A stretch of DNA of 7,175 nt. It comes from Candidatus Hydrogenedentota bacterium. GTDB lineage: Bacteria > Hydrogenedentota > Hydrogenedentia > Hydrogenedentales > SLHB01. The notes below the pieces were generated by a model. That model saw only the letters and a program-made list of their open reading frames with translations. It searched no databases and had not been told where the DNA came from. Positions 1 to 6,837 of the stretch are shown here, piece after piece. Location: NCBI GenBank assembly GCA_003552765.1, contig PUOI01000217.1, positions 1 to 7,175 on the forward strand. The letters run 5' to 3'. The translations under genes were made by a program, and so were the position numbers. Within the stretch, counting starts at the first letter, position 1, and every line of letters begins with the position of its first letter.

Positions 1-3000
1 CAGAACCGCGCCAGAATGTAGTCCAGAACGGCCCCGCCGCTTTCCTGAGACTCCGCGTCCACAATAACACAATCGGGCCGGTACTTTTCCACTGTCAGCC
101 CAAGCGTGGCGGAGCTGGCCGCGCTAATCACCTCGATCCCTTCCGGTTCTAGAAGATTGCGCATCTGAGTGGTGAGCGCCCGGTCCTGACTCACCAACTG
201 GACCAGCGTCTGAGTCTCGGTGGGCAGGGGCACATCCGGGTGTTGACTATCGTCATCGGAACGCGGGACCATGAGCGGCAAGGAGAAACGGAACGTGGTT
301 CCCTCCCCTTCCGTGCTGGACACGTGAAGACGGCTGCCATGGAGCCGGACGATGTCTTGCGCGATGGAAAGGCCAATCCCGGTGCCGCCGTACTTGCGCG
401 TGGAGGAGCTATCGTACTGATAGAAACGGGTGAAGATCTTGTCCAGCGAATCCTGGGGAATGCCAATGCCGGTGTCCGACACGGTTACCGTGACGCTCTC
501 CTCCGAGGGTGTGATATCCACCGTCACCGAGCCATTGGGGCAGTTAAACTTGATGGCGTTGGACAACAGATTGTTGAACACTTGCCCTAGTTTGCCTTTG
601 TCGCCCTCAACGATGATTCCTTCCTCGGGCGCGTTGAGATGCAAGTGAATATTGCGGCCGTCGGCCAAGGGCTTGACGATGTCCAGGCTTGATTGGACGC
701 AATCCACGAGGTCAAAGACATCGAAGGACATCTCCTCCGTTCCCCGGTGAAGCCGGGAGAAATCGAGCAGATTCTCGATAAGGGTGACCAGTTTGTCGAC
801 GTTCCGAAGGCTTATCGTGAGATAATCCCGCTGCATCTCATTTAGCGGCCCCACCTTCTCGTTCAAAATCATGTCGGTGTACCCCATCACCGACACCAAT
901 GGGGTCCGGAGTTCATGCGAAACATTGGACAAGAGATTGGTCTTCATCTCGTCCAAGCTCTTGAGTTCCTCGTTGACCTCGTGCAGCTTTTCCCGCGCCA
1001 TGGTCACCTCTTCAAGGGAAGCCTGGAGGTTCTCAAGCAGTTGGGCGTTGCGGATGGCCGCCGCAATATGAGGCGTGAGCTGTTCGAGCACGGCGGCGTC
1101 GTGTTTGCTATACGCCCGGACTTCCTCGGCGCCCACATTCAAGGTCCCGATAATGCGATCGTTGGCGTAAAGCGGCACCGAAACGCAGCTGCGAACATCG
1201 GGCGGGAAATGCTTGTAATAGGACTGCTCTTCTTCCGAGAAATCGTCCACGATGAGAGATTGGTTGTGCTCGATCACCCAAGCGGAACAGGATTCCTTGG
1301 AATTCAGGGGGCAGTTCATGGCCATGTTCTCGCCCTGCGGCGGCCACAACACCCGCACTTCAAACGCGTTTTCCTCCCGATTCAGCAGGGCGAGCGCGGC
1401 GTAGTCAAAATCGACCAGCTTCTTGATTTCAATCACAAGGTTCTCGTACAGGCGCCCCGCTTCCAGGCTGGAATTGATGACGTTGGCGATCTGGTTGATC
1501 GCGCTGAGCCGCTCGGCGCGCTCCCGGGCTTCTTGCTCAAGCCGGATGGCCTTGGTGACGTTTCGGAAGATGATCTCGGCGCCGGTGCATTCGCCGTCTT
1601 CATCGGTCATGCAATTGGCCGACAACTCAACGCAGATGGCCCGCGTGTCTTTGCGCTTCATCCAAACCCGCACGCGCTCAACGTACCCCTGGGCGTGCAG
1701 GTCCTTGTTTAAGCGCGTCAGGTCGTTGCCCACGAGAAAGAAATCCTCCAGGCTCCGGCCTAGGGCTTCCTCGGCGCTGTCCAGCCCCCAGATCTTCACG
1801 CCGGCGGGATTCAAGAACGTAATGATCTGGGCCGCATCCGTCTGGAGGATGCCATCCCGCATCGAGTTGACCACGCTGCGGTATTTGGCCTCCGACTCCT
1901 CAAGCTGGCGTATGTTGCGTTTCAGGGCCAACGCCATCTTGTTGAAGGAGTTCGCCAGCCCCTCAATCTCGTCTCCGGTCTCGATCTTCAGTTTGAGTTC
2001 AAGGTCGCCCTGTCCGATGATTTGGGCGCCTTCGTTGAGGAGCGAGACGGGGCGCACAACGTTGTTGTGAACATTGCGGTACGCTTGAAGACACAGGAGA
2101 GCCACAATAAGAACCGCCCCCGCCGAAGCGATGGCCACCCCCCGGTCAAGCCCGCCAAAGACGGCTGCCGCAGACCGGTAGACCACGAGATACGCGCCGG
2201 GAACTCCGTAAAGCGGAGCATGGGCGACGAAGGCGTCCAGCCGCGCTTCGCTTATCTCGAAATCGCGAATGCGCTGGACGCCTCCGCGCCCCTCCACAGT
2301 TTGTAGAGTCTCCACAAGAGACGGATCCACCGGGCCCGACTCATACAGGTAGGGGGTTTCCTCTGCCGCTGGCCGCAACGCAAAGGGCCCCTGGGCTCCC
2401 AGAAAGACAACCTGGTACTCGTTGCGCCGTGGGGGGCCTTGACCGGCCCCGCCGTTCCCGTACAAGTACCGTAGGGTATCCCTCATGCTCGCGGTTTCCG
2501 CGATATACCCCAAGTGGGCGCCCGTTTCAGGGTGCTTCACCGGGGCCGTGAGTTCAACCTTGTAGCACGGGCTTTCAGGCGGGAAATGCAGACGAGTATA
2601 ACCCGCTTCCTCGATCGGCTCAATCCACGGTGACGGCGTGGGCCCCTCTTCCTCGCCAACGGTGGTAAGCAACAATTGCCCGTTTGGGCCGTAGAGAGAC
2701 AGGGCCGTCACGGGTTCCAACGCTGTCTCCACCATATGGCGCATCCACTCCTCGACGGCCATACGGTCTTGCGGGGAAGGCTCAAGGTGAAAAGGGCCTT
2801 GCTCCATGGACTGAAGTAGGTCCACGACCCGGCCTTCGTTGGCGAGGCGCGTAATCCCTTGGACGCGAGCCGCAGTCGCGAAGTACAATCCCTCCGCCGT
2901 CTTTTCGGTGGTCACCCTTAGATCGTCCATTGCATCGGCGCGCTGTGTGGCGCGCAAGGCGGCGTAGCCCCCGATAAGGGCTAACGCCATGGGCACGATC

Positions 3001-3068
3001 CCCACCCACAGAATAGACGCCAGGATTCTTCGCTCGATCCCTCGCCGTCTGGGATTCCTGTTCGGCAT
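1..3068 (-). CDS. Multi-sensor (hybrid) histidine kinase, C-terminus cut by window edge
   Basis: This is a membrane sensor kinase that should autophosphorylate a histidine and pass the phosphate to a receiver aspartate. The frame is open for 1022 codons from the ATG at 3068 to base 3, with the stop off-window. Domains in order: a basic N-terminus; TM1 at about 15-38; an extracytoplasmic region at about 39-309, Cache-like in style but not assigned; TM2 at about 310-330; HAMP at about 331-383; PAS at about 388-508; GAF at about 520-672; a short coiled coil; HisKA with the H-box NVSHELRTP and phosphoacceptor H718; HATPase_c with the N-box near 826-842, G1 DTGIGIP from D865 and G2 GGTGIGLS from 894; then a linker and a receiver-like domain from about 954. 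In that domain the candidate phospho-Asp is D1004, but S960-Q961 occupy the usual acidic pair. E719 and T722 after the histidine fit the ExxT phosphatase motif. A GGAG ribosome-binding site lies 5 nt before the ATG, and the gene follows its partner regulator by 19 nt. The ligand is unknown, and whether further receivers follow cannot be seen. Confidence 0.95.
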   Translation of the reverse strand, partial: MPNRNPRRRGIERRILASILWVGIVPMALALIGGYAALRATQRADAMDDLRVTTEKTAEGLYFATAARVQGITRLANEGRVVDLLQSMEQGPFHLEPSPQDRMAVEEWMRHMVETALEPVTALSLYGPNGQLLLTTVGEEEGPTPSPWIEPIEEAGYTRLHFPPESPCYKVELTAPVKHPETGAHLGYIAETASMRDTLRYLYGNGGAGQGPPRRNEYQVVFLGAQGPFALRPAAEETPYLYESGPVDPSLVETLQTVEGRGGVQRIRDFEISEARLDAFVAHAPLYGVPGAYLVVYRSAAAVFGGLDRGVAIASAGAVLIVALLCLQAYRNVHNNVVRPVSLLNEGAQIIGQGDLELKLKIETGDEIEGLANSFNKMALALKRNIRQLEESEAKYRSVVNSMRDGILQTDAAQIITFLNPAGVKIWGLDSAEEALGRSLEDFFLVGNDLTRLNKDLHAQGYVERVRVWMKRKDTRAICVELSANCMTDEDGECTGAEIIFRNVTKAIRLEQEARERAERLSAINQIANVINSSLEAGRLYENLVIEIKKLVDFDYAALALLNREENAFEVRVLWPPQGENMAMNCPLNSKESCSAWVIEHNQSLIVDDFSEEEQSYYKHFPPDVRSCVSVPLYANDRIIGTLNVGAEEVRAYSKHDAAVLEQLTPHIAAAIRNAQLLENLQASLEEVTMAREKLHEVNEELKSLDEMKTNLLSNVSHELRTPLVSVMGYTDMILNEKVGPLNEMQRDYLTISLRNVDKLVTLIENLLDFSRLHRGTEEMSFDVFDLVDCVQSSLDIVKPLADGRNIHLHLNAPEEGIIVEGDKGKLGQVFNNLLSNAIKFNCPNGSVTVDITPSEESVTVTVSDTGIGIPQDSLDKIFTRFYQYDSSSTRKYGGTGIGLSIAQDIVRLHGSRLHVSSTEGEGTTFRFSLPLMVPRSDDDSQHPDVPLPTETQTLVQLVSQDRALTTQMRNLLEPEGIEVISAASSATLGLTVEKYRPDCVIVDAESQESGGAVLDYILARF

Positions 3069-3073
3069 TACGT

Positions 3074-3077
3074 CTCC
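3074..3077 (-). promoter_or_regulatory. Ribosome-binding site of the histidine kinase
   Basis: GGAG on the minus strand, five bases before the ATG at 3068, in the 19-nt gap after the regulator's TAA. It supports this start for the kinase: the next in-frame ATG is residue 27, inside the first membrane helix. Confidence 0.75.
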
Positions 3078-3087
3078 GCGGACAGCA

Positions 3088-3672
3088 TTACTCGGCCACG
3101 CGCCCGCGCTTCAACAGTTCGCTCGTTTTCTCCAAGAGTTGCTCGACTTTGAAGGGCTTCGCCAGATAATCATCCGCGCCCGCCTCAAAGATGCGTTCGA
3201 TCTCTTCTTCCTTGCTCAAGCACGTGACCGCCATGATCGGCGTGTCCGCTGTGAGTTCGCTTTCGCGCAGGACCCGGCACACCTGGAAACCATCCAGCTC
3301 CGGCATGAGAAAATCAAGCAGAATCAGGTCCGGGGTCATTTGGGCCGCCTTTAGCCCCACCTCGGTCGCGTTGCTCACCTTGATCAGTTCGTACCCCTCG
3401 TTGCTGAGGATCTTCTCCATCATGGCCAGCGCATCGGGATCATCGTCGACAATCATGATTTTCTTCTTCGCGGGCGTCCGCTCGCGCGGGAACATGTCAA
3501 AATTCTCCCGGAAGCTGTCGAGATCTTCCTGCAGGATGCGGTAGTGGCCGCCAGGCGTGCGGGAGGCCTTTATCAGGCCTTGCCGGATCCAGTTCTTGAT
3601 GCTGTGATGGGTCACGTGACAGATCTTGGCTGCTTGAAAGGTGGTGTAGGCTTTTGTTTCGTTATCACTCAC
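3088..3672 (-). CDS. Response regulator with N-terminal MerR/excisionase-like HTH and C-terminal receiver
   Basis: This is a 194-residue, probably cytoplasmic, DNA-binding response regulator. Residues about 8-55 form a helix-turn-helix of the MerR/HTH_17 (excisionase, BldC-like) type, with the recognition region around HHSIKNWIRQGLI and the wing motif RTPGGHYRI at 38-46. A short linker leads to a complete receiver at about 71-190, with acidic pair D76-D77, phosphoacceptor D120 in LLDFLMP, T150 and K172 of the AKPF motif, so all canonical phosphotransfer residues are present. The domain order is the reverse of most response regulators. The start is a GTG: an in-frame TAA lies five codons upstream and an AAGGAG ribosome-binding site sits 8 nt before it. 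It is first in an operon with the large histidine kinase, its likely phosphodonor (inference). No separate dimerisation domain or activation region is visible, so activator versus repressor cannot be told. Confidence 0.95.
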   Translation of the reverse strand: MSDNETKAYTTFQAAKICHVTHHSIKNWIRQGLIKASRTPGGHYRILQEDLDSFRENFDMFPRERTPAKKKIMIVDDDPDALAMMEKILSNEGYELIKVSNATEVGLKAAQMTPDLILLDFLMPELDGFQVCRVLRESELTADTPIMAVTCLSKEEEIERIFEAGADDYLAKPFKVEQLLEKTSELLKRGRVAE

Positions 3673-3680
3673 GGCAGATA

Positions 3681-3686
3681 CTCCTT
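3681..3686 (-). promoter_or_regulatory. Ribosome-binding site deciding the GTG start of the response regulator
   Basis: A strong AAGGAG on the minus strand, 8 nt before the GTG at 3672. Together with the in-frame TAA just upstream it leaves this GTG as the credible start. Confidence 0.85.
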
Positions 3687-3701
3687 ATGGACTCTAGATA
3701 T

Positions 3702-3725
3702 GGGCGGGAATTGACCACCCCAATT
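3702..3725 (-). promoter_or_regulatory. Nested inverted repeats in the leader (possible operator or leader hairpin)
   Basis: Two overlapping dyads lie in the predicted 5' leader of the regulator-kinase operon. One is AATTG-N7-CAATT at 3709-3725, a perfect 5-base inverted repeat with a 7-base centre. The other is GGGTGG-N7-CCGCCC at 3702-3720, which can pair in RNA with one G-U pair. They share bases and cannot form together. They lie about 20-40 nt downstream of the expected transcription start and 16 nt or more upstream of the AAGGAG. An operator for autoregulation or a leader structure are both possible; short dyads also arise by chance. Confidence 0.3.
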
Positions 3726-3750
3726 TGCAGTATACACAGAAGCTAAGTGA

Positions 3751-3780
3751 ATTATAGCGATTCTTGGAGGGCAATGTCAA
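3751..3780 (-). promoter_or_regulatory. Consensus sigma-70 promoter of the regulator-kinase operon
   Basis: On the minus strand the -35 box TTGACA (3780-3775) and the -10 box TATAAT (3756-3751) are both exact matches to the housekeeping sigma-70 consensus, separated by 18 bases. Transcription should begin near 3744, leaving a leader of about 70 nt before the GTG at 3672. There is no extended -10 TG. The 18-base spacing is within the normal range and is not the 19-20-base spacer of classical MerR-activated promoters, so the promoter should be strong unless repressed (inference). Confidence 0.85.
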
Positions 3781-3789
3781 GCGATACCC

Positions 3790-3801
3790 CGCGATTTCGC
3801 G
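3790..3801. repeat. Short perfect inverted repeat upstream of the promoter
   Basis: CGCGA-TT-TCGCG is a perfect 5-base dyad with a 2-base centre, about 9 bp upstream of the -35 box, or roughly -46 to -57 from the expected start. That is a usual place for an activator site. It is not followed by a U-tract in the direction of transcription, so it does not look like an intrinsic terminator. The function is unproven. Confidence 0.3.
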
Positions 3802-3872
3802 AATAGAGGGGCTTTCTTATAGAAAACGTCTTTGTACCGGCTGGGCCTTGGCTTTCGCCATCAACCGTTATC

Positions 3873-5468
3873 TTAGCCCAAGCGCTGGAGGATCTCCGCC
3901 GCGAGAGCGAGTTCGTCTCGCACGAGAGCCGAGGGCAACAGCCGGAATTCCCAGGGATATAGCCCCACGGCCAGCCGAAAGCCCAGCACCCAGAAGCACC
4001 CCGCGCACACCAAGACGCCAAACAGCACGCCTGCATAGCGGCGAACCAACGCCACGTAAGCGCGGCGGTAGCCGGAGGAGGGCGTTTGTGTGACGTTGTG
4101 TTCCTCCTTGGCGGTTGCAGCCGCGCGTTCCGGCGCGCCGGGGGGCGTCAAGACGGTTCGCGGATAATACAATGCGTATCCGGCCACCCCCGCCAGACCG
4201 GCGAGCCAGACCACCGATATCGTGGTAAACCACGGCGCCGGTTGCGCGCTCCAATGCGGCGCGGCCGCGCCCAGCGCCAAGCACGAGAGAAATAGTACGC
4301 CGGCCCCCGCCATTACGCGCGTCAGGTTCCTGCCGTGGCCGATGGTCCAATGCTCGCGCGTGATCCCCATCAGACGGCCCGCTATCCCCAACGCGGCAAC
4401 GAGGGCCGCGAGCGCTGTCAAGGTATCCCCCGCGAGCCTCCACGGAAACATACGGTGCTGGCGCTCCTCCCCGGCCCAGGCGACCCAGTGGCCTTCGAAG
4501 GCGGACAGAACAAGCAAGGCGTCCTCCACTTCCGCCAGCCGCTGACTCACGTCGTCCGGCTCGGGAATAAACGCGTCCCCATCGGCGGATTCGCTCATAG
4601 CCTGGCGTTCGCGAAGCGTATTTCGCTGGATGAGCAGACCGTTCACCAGCGCGCGCGTACCGCCTTCCGGGACCTGCGCCACGCGCTCGCCCATCTCCTC
4701 AAGCTCGCTCAGCCAGACGTCCCACGCGGCAGCTTGTCCGGTCTCCTCGGCGGCGTTGCGGAACGCGGTCAAGACATGGTTCGCGTAGCGCCGCAGCACC
4801 ATCCCCGTCTCTTCCACGATGCGCCGCCGCTGGTAGGCGCGCCATTGGCCATCTCCGGGCAAGTCGCCGGACCACACGGGCGGGGGGTACCGAACCTCGC
4901 GTCCGCCTGCATTGGCCCGCGCCACCACCGCCAACGACTCGGCCAAGCGGTCCGCGTTGTTGTTGTCATTCCCGTATGCCCGCGCGGCTGCCTTCAAGTA
5001 CAGCGGCAAGGCGTTCTCCGGCGCGTGGGCGCTGGCCTGCTCAAAGTACGCGGCCGCCTCTTCCACGCGGCCTTCCAGGTAGAGAGCGGTTCCGTAGCGC
5101 ATGGCGAGCCCCGCGTTGCGCGGATCCTGGGCACACGCCTCGGCGAAGGCGTTCAGCGCGGCGTCGCCCGTTTGACGCTCCGCAAGCGCCCACAGGTACC
5201 GGGGAGAAGCGTACGGACTCTGCTCCATGTCCAGCTCCACGGCGTTGCGCAAAAAGACTTGGGCGGCTGAATCATTGACATGGGTAAGCGCTTGTTGGTA
5301 GAGCTGTTCGGCCCGCTCATAACGCAAATACCGCTCCGCAAACCATAACAGCCCCGTCACCACCACACAGGACAACACGCAAAAGATGAACGCCCGCCGC
5401 GATCGCCGCGCTCCCAAGGTGTCTCCGCCACCGCCGTATGCTGGCGCTTCTGGCGCGGCTGGACTCAA
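3873..5468 (-). CDS. Membrane-anchored TPR protein of unknown function, five predicted TM helices
   Basis: I do not recognise a named family for this 531-residue protein. After an Arg-rich N-terminus (RRSRR at 21-25) there is a TM helix at about 26-44, then a large soluble region with TPR-like helical pairs at about 52-82, 87-119 and 120-153 (for example ALYLEGRVEEAAAYFEQA), a less defined helical part to about 340, and four more TM helices at about 349-367, 385-404, 413-435 and 478-503. Arg-rich loops at 370-384 and 447-477 and the basic N-terminus fit an N-inside topology that puts the TPR domain and the short C-terminal tail outside the cytoplasm. The start is a TTG overlapping the pgi TGA by 4 bases (TTGA), supported by a strong GGAGG 6 nt upstream, so translation is probably coupled to pgi. 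TPRs suggest a protein-protein scaffold in the envelope (inference); nothing ties it biochemically to sugar isomerisation. The stop is TAA at 3873-3875. Confidence 0.9.
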   Translation of the reverse strand: MSPAAPEAPAYGGGGDTLGARRSRRAFIFCVLSCVVVTGLLWFAERYLRYERAEQLYQQALTHVNDSAAQVFLRNAVELDMEQSPYASPRYLWALAERQTGDAALNAFAEACAQDPRNAGLAMRYGTALYLEGRVEEAAAYFEQASAHAPENALPLYLKAAARAYGNDNNNADRLAESLAVVARANAGGREVRYPPPVWSGDLPGDGQWRAYQRRRIVEETGMVLRRYANHVLTAFRNAAEETGQAAAWDVWLSELEEMGERVAQVPEGGTRALVNGLLIQRNTLRERQAMSESADGDAFIPEPDDVSQRLAEVEDALLVLSAFEGHWVAWAGEERQHRMFPWRLAGDTLTALAALVAALGIAGRLMGITREHWTIGHGRNLTRVMAGAGVLFLSCLALGAAAPHWSAQPAPWFTTISVVWLAGLAGVAGYALYYPRTVLTPPGAPERAAATAKEEHNVTQTPSSGYRRAYVALVRRYAGVLFGVLVCAGCFWVLGFRLAVGLYPWEFRLLPSALVRDELALAAEILQRLG

Positions 5469-6826
5469 GCATCTCCTCCCATAATTGACCGTGCTATCTT
5501 TTTACCTTCCTCAACGCCGGGCTGATCAAATGCGTTGACGTTATACAACCGGCCTGCCATGGCGGTCTCGACTTGGAGCATGTAGAGGAGCTGCGCCACG
5601 GTATGGGCGTTAATCTGCGGAAGCTGCACCCGGATCACGGGCCGCTGGCTGGTTTTCAGGGCGTCCATGGTGCCCTTGAACTCCGCCGCCATGAGCTTGT
5701 TCATGGTCTTGGAGCGGATGTAGCCAAGGTCGGTGAGTTCCGGCAGCACATCGGGGATACGCAGACTCTTGGCGAATTTGCGAACGTCTATCAGCGAGAA
5801 CAGCTTGTTGTTCGGCCCTTCCCGGTAGAGCTGAATCTGGGAATGCTGATCGGTGGCCCCCAAGGCTTTAATGGGGGTCTGGCCGGCGTTGACCTCATCC
5901 CCGCCCAGATCGTACTGCTTGCCCAGGCTTTCAGCCCAAAGCTGACAATACCAGTCCGCGACATGCGACAGGCCGTCCGCATACGGCATGAACACGGACA
6001 TCGTCTTGCCCTTTTCCGTATCCAGCACATAGTGGAGGGCGGCGCGCAGATAGGCAGGGTTCTCCTCCATGTCTGGCTTGGAGCACCGCTCGTCCATGGC
6101 GGCGCACCCCTCGAGCATGCCGTCGATGTCCATGCCCAGCATCGCCGCCGGGAACATCCCCACCGGCGAAAAGACGGAAAACCGGCCGCCCACGTTGGCC
6201 GGGACGGCGAATTCCTTGAGGCCGTACTTGTCCGCCACGGGATGCAGCAGGCTTTCTCCCGCGTCCCGCGGATTGGTGGTGACCACGACGTGGTCCTTCA
6301 TGGCCTCCGGTCCCACCTTCTTCTCGATGGCGTCGGTCACCACCATCATCTGGGCCATGGTCTCGGCCGTTTTGCCCGATTTGGAGATGACGTTGTACAG
6401 CGTCTTCTTCGGCTGGCAGACCTTCATCATTTGGCGGAACGTTATGGGATCTATGTTGTCCATGATGAAGACTTTGGGGTACCCGCCGCGGGCGCGCGTG
6501 TTGAGCATGTTGTAATACGGCGGCAGCAGCGCCGTGGCGAGGGCGCGCGTGCCCAAAGCCGAACCGCCAATGCCCAGAATGACGAGGTTGTCGTAACCGC
6601 CCTCGAGAAACTGGGCCGCCGTGGCCTTTACATCCTCGAGGACCCCGGTCTGTTTGTAGAGGTCGTAGAACCCATACTTCCCCTCGGCCCGTTCACCGGC
6701 GAGGGTCTGGTGCAATTCCGTAACGCGGGGCGCGATATCTTTCAGTTCGGTGGGCGTGATCCCATGCTCGGCGCCGACGGCCGAGGACTTGGCCCGGGAA
6801 ATGTCCATGCGAATGTTGAGGTCCAT
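5465..6826 (-). CDS. pgi: Glucose-6-phosphate isomerase
   Basis: This cytoplasmic enzyme interconverts glucose 6-phosphate and fructose 6-phosphate in glycolysis and gluconeogenesis. The 453-residue protein has the length of the short Bacillus-type enzyme rather than the ~550-residue enterobacterial/animal form. Visible hallmarks are the sugar-phosphate-binding SIS fold with LGIGGSALG (84-92), the phosphate loop SKSGKTAET (148-156), PGI signature 1 NVGGRFSVFSPVG (211-223), the active-site glutamate E299 in LWAESLGK, the ring-opening histidine H328 in TDQHSQ, and signature 2 FDQPGVEEGKK with the catalytic-site lysine at about K442. All expected catalytic residues are present. The ATG at 6826 has an AGGA 7 nt upstream that overlaps the stop of the helicase gene; the second ATG at residue 7 is less likely. 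The gene is probably co-transcribed with the helicase upstream and the TPR gene downstream. Confidence 0.97.
   Translation of the reverse strand: MDLNIRMDISRAKSSAVGAEHGITPTELKDIAPRVTELHQTLAGERAEGKYGFYDLYKQTGVLEDVKATAAQFLEGGYDNLVILGIGGSALGTRALATALLPPYYNMLNTRARGGYPKVFIMDNIDPITFRQMMKVCQPKKTLYNVISKSGKTAETMAQMMVVTDAIEKKVGPEAMKDHVVVTTNPRDAGESLLHPVADKYGLKEFAVPANVGGRFSVFSPVGMFPAAMLGMDIDGMLEGCAAMDERCSKPDMEENPAYLRAALHYVLDTEKGKTMSVFMPYADGLSHVADWYCQLWAESLGKQYDLGGDEVNAGQTPIKALGATDQHSQIQLYREGPNNKLFSLIDVRKFAKSLRIPDVLPELTDLGYIRSKTMNKLMAAEFKGTMDALKTSQRPVIRVQLPQINAHTVAQLLYMLQVETAMAGRLYNVNAFDQPGVEEGKKIARSIMGGDA
5473..5480 (-). promoter_or_regulatory. Ribosome-binding site inside the end of pgi, setting the TTG start
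   Basis: GGGAGGAG on the minus strand encodes the last Gly-Gly residues of the isomerase and also provides a near-perfect Shine-Dalgarno sequence 6 nt (from GGAGG) before the TTG at 5468. An ATG at 5472 also lies nearby but is in a different frame from the TPR protein and too close to the Shine-Dalgarno. Confidence 0.75.
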
Positions 6827-6833
6827 GAGTCAA

Positions 6834-6837
6834 TCCT
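6834..6837 (-). promoter_or_regulatory. Ribosome-binding site of pgi overlapping the helicase stop
   Basis: AGGA on the minus strand, 7 nt before the pgi ATG. Its first two bases are the AG of the helicase TAG stop (6838-6836). With only nine bases between the two genes, this indicates one transcript and likely coupled translation. Confidence 0.65.

Larger units (their letters stand above)
3673..3872. other. Intergenic region between the TPR gene and the response regulator
   Basis: This 200-bp gap is the only sizeable non-coding stretch. It is visibly richer in A and T than the flanking genes, and it carries the promoter, the leader with its dyads and the regulator's ribosome-binding site. 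The part next to the TPR gene (about 3845-3872) contains a small GGC-GAAA-GCC hairpin, but no U-tract follows, so I see no convincing intrinsic terminator for the upstream operon. Read-through into the regulator is possible. Confidence 0.7.

Noticed and set aside
915..1712. Plus-strand open frames across the histidine kinase, including 915-1712 and 1423-2070
   Set aside because: The minus-strand frame is continuous and carries PAS, GAF, HisKA and HATPase motifs through the whole stretch.
3711..3736. A plus-strand promoter, TTGACC followed by TATACA
   Set aside because: The spacer is only 14 bases and no plus-strand gene lies downstream.
3845..3872. An intrinsic terminator after the TPR gene (GGC-GAAA-GCC hairpin)
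   Set aside because: The stem is only four base pairs and no U-tract follows.
4335..5270. A 311-codon plus-strand open frame opposite the TPR protein
   Set aside because: Low-complexity Arg/His/Gly-rich product with no domain. The opposite strand has TPR and TM patterns, a good Shine-Dalgarno and an operon context.
5469..5472. The ATG at 5472 as the start of the TPR protein
   Set aside because: It is in a different frame from the TPR/TM protein and lies only two or three bases from the Shine-Dalgarno.
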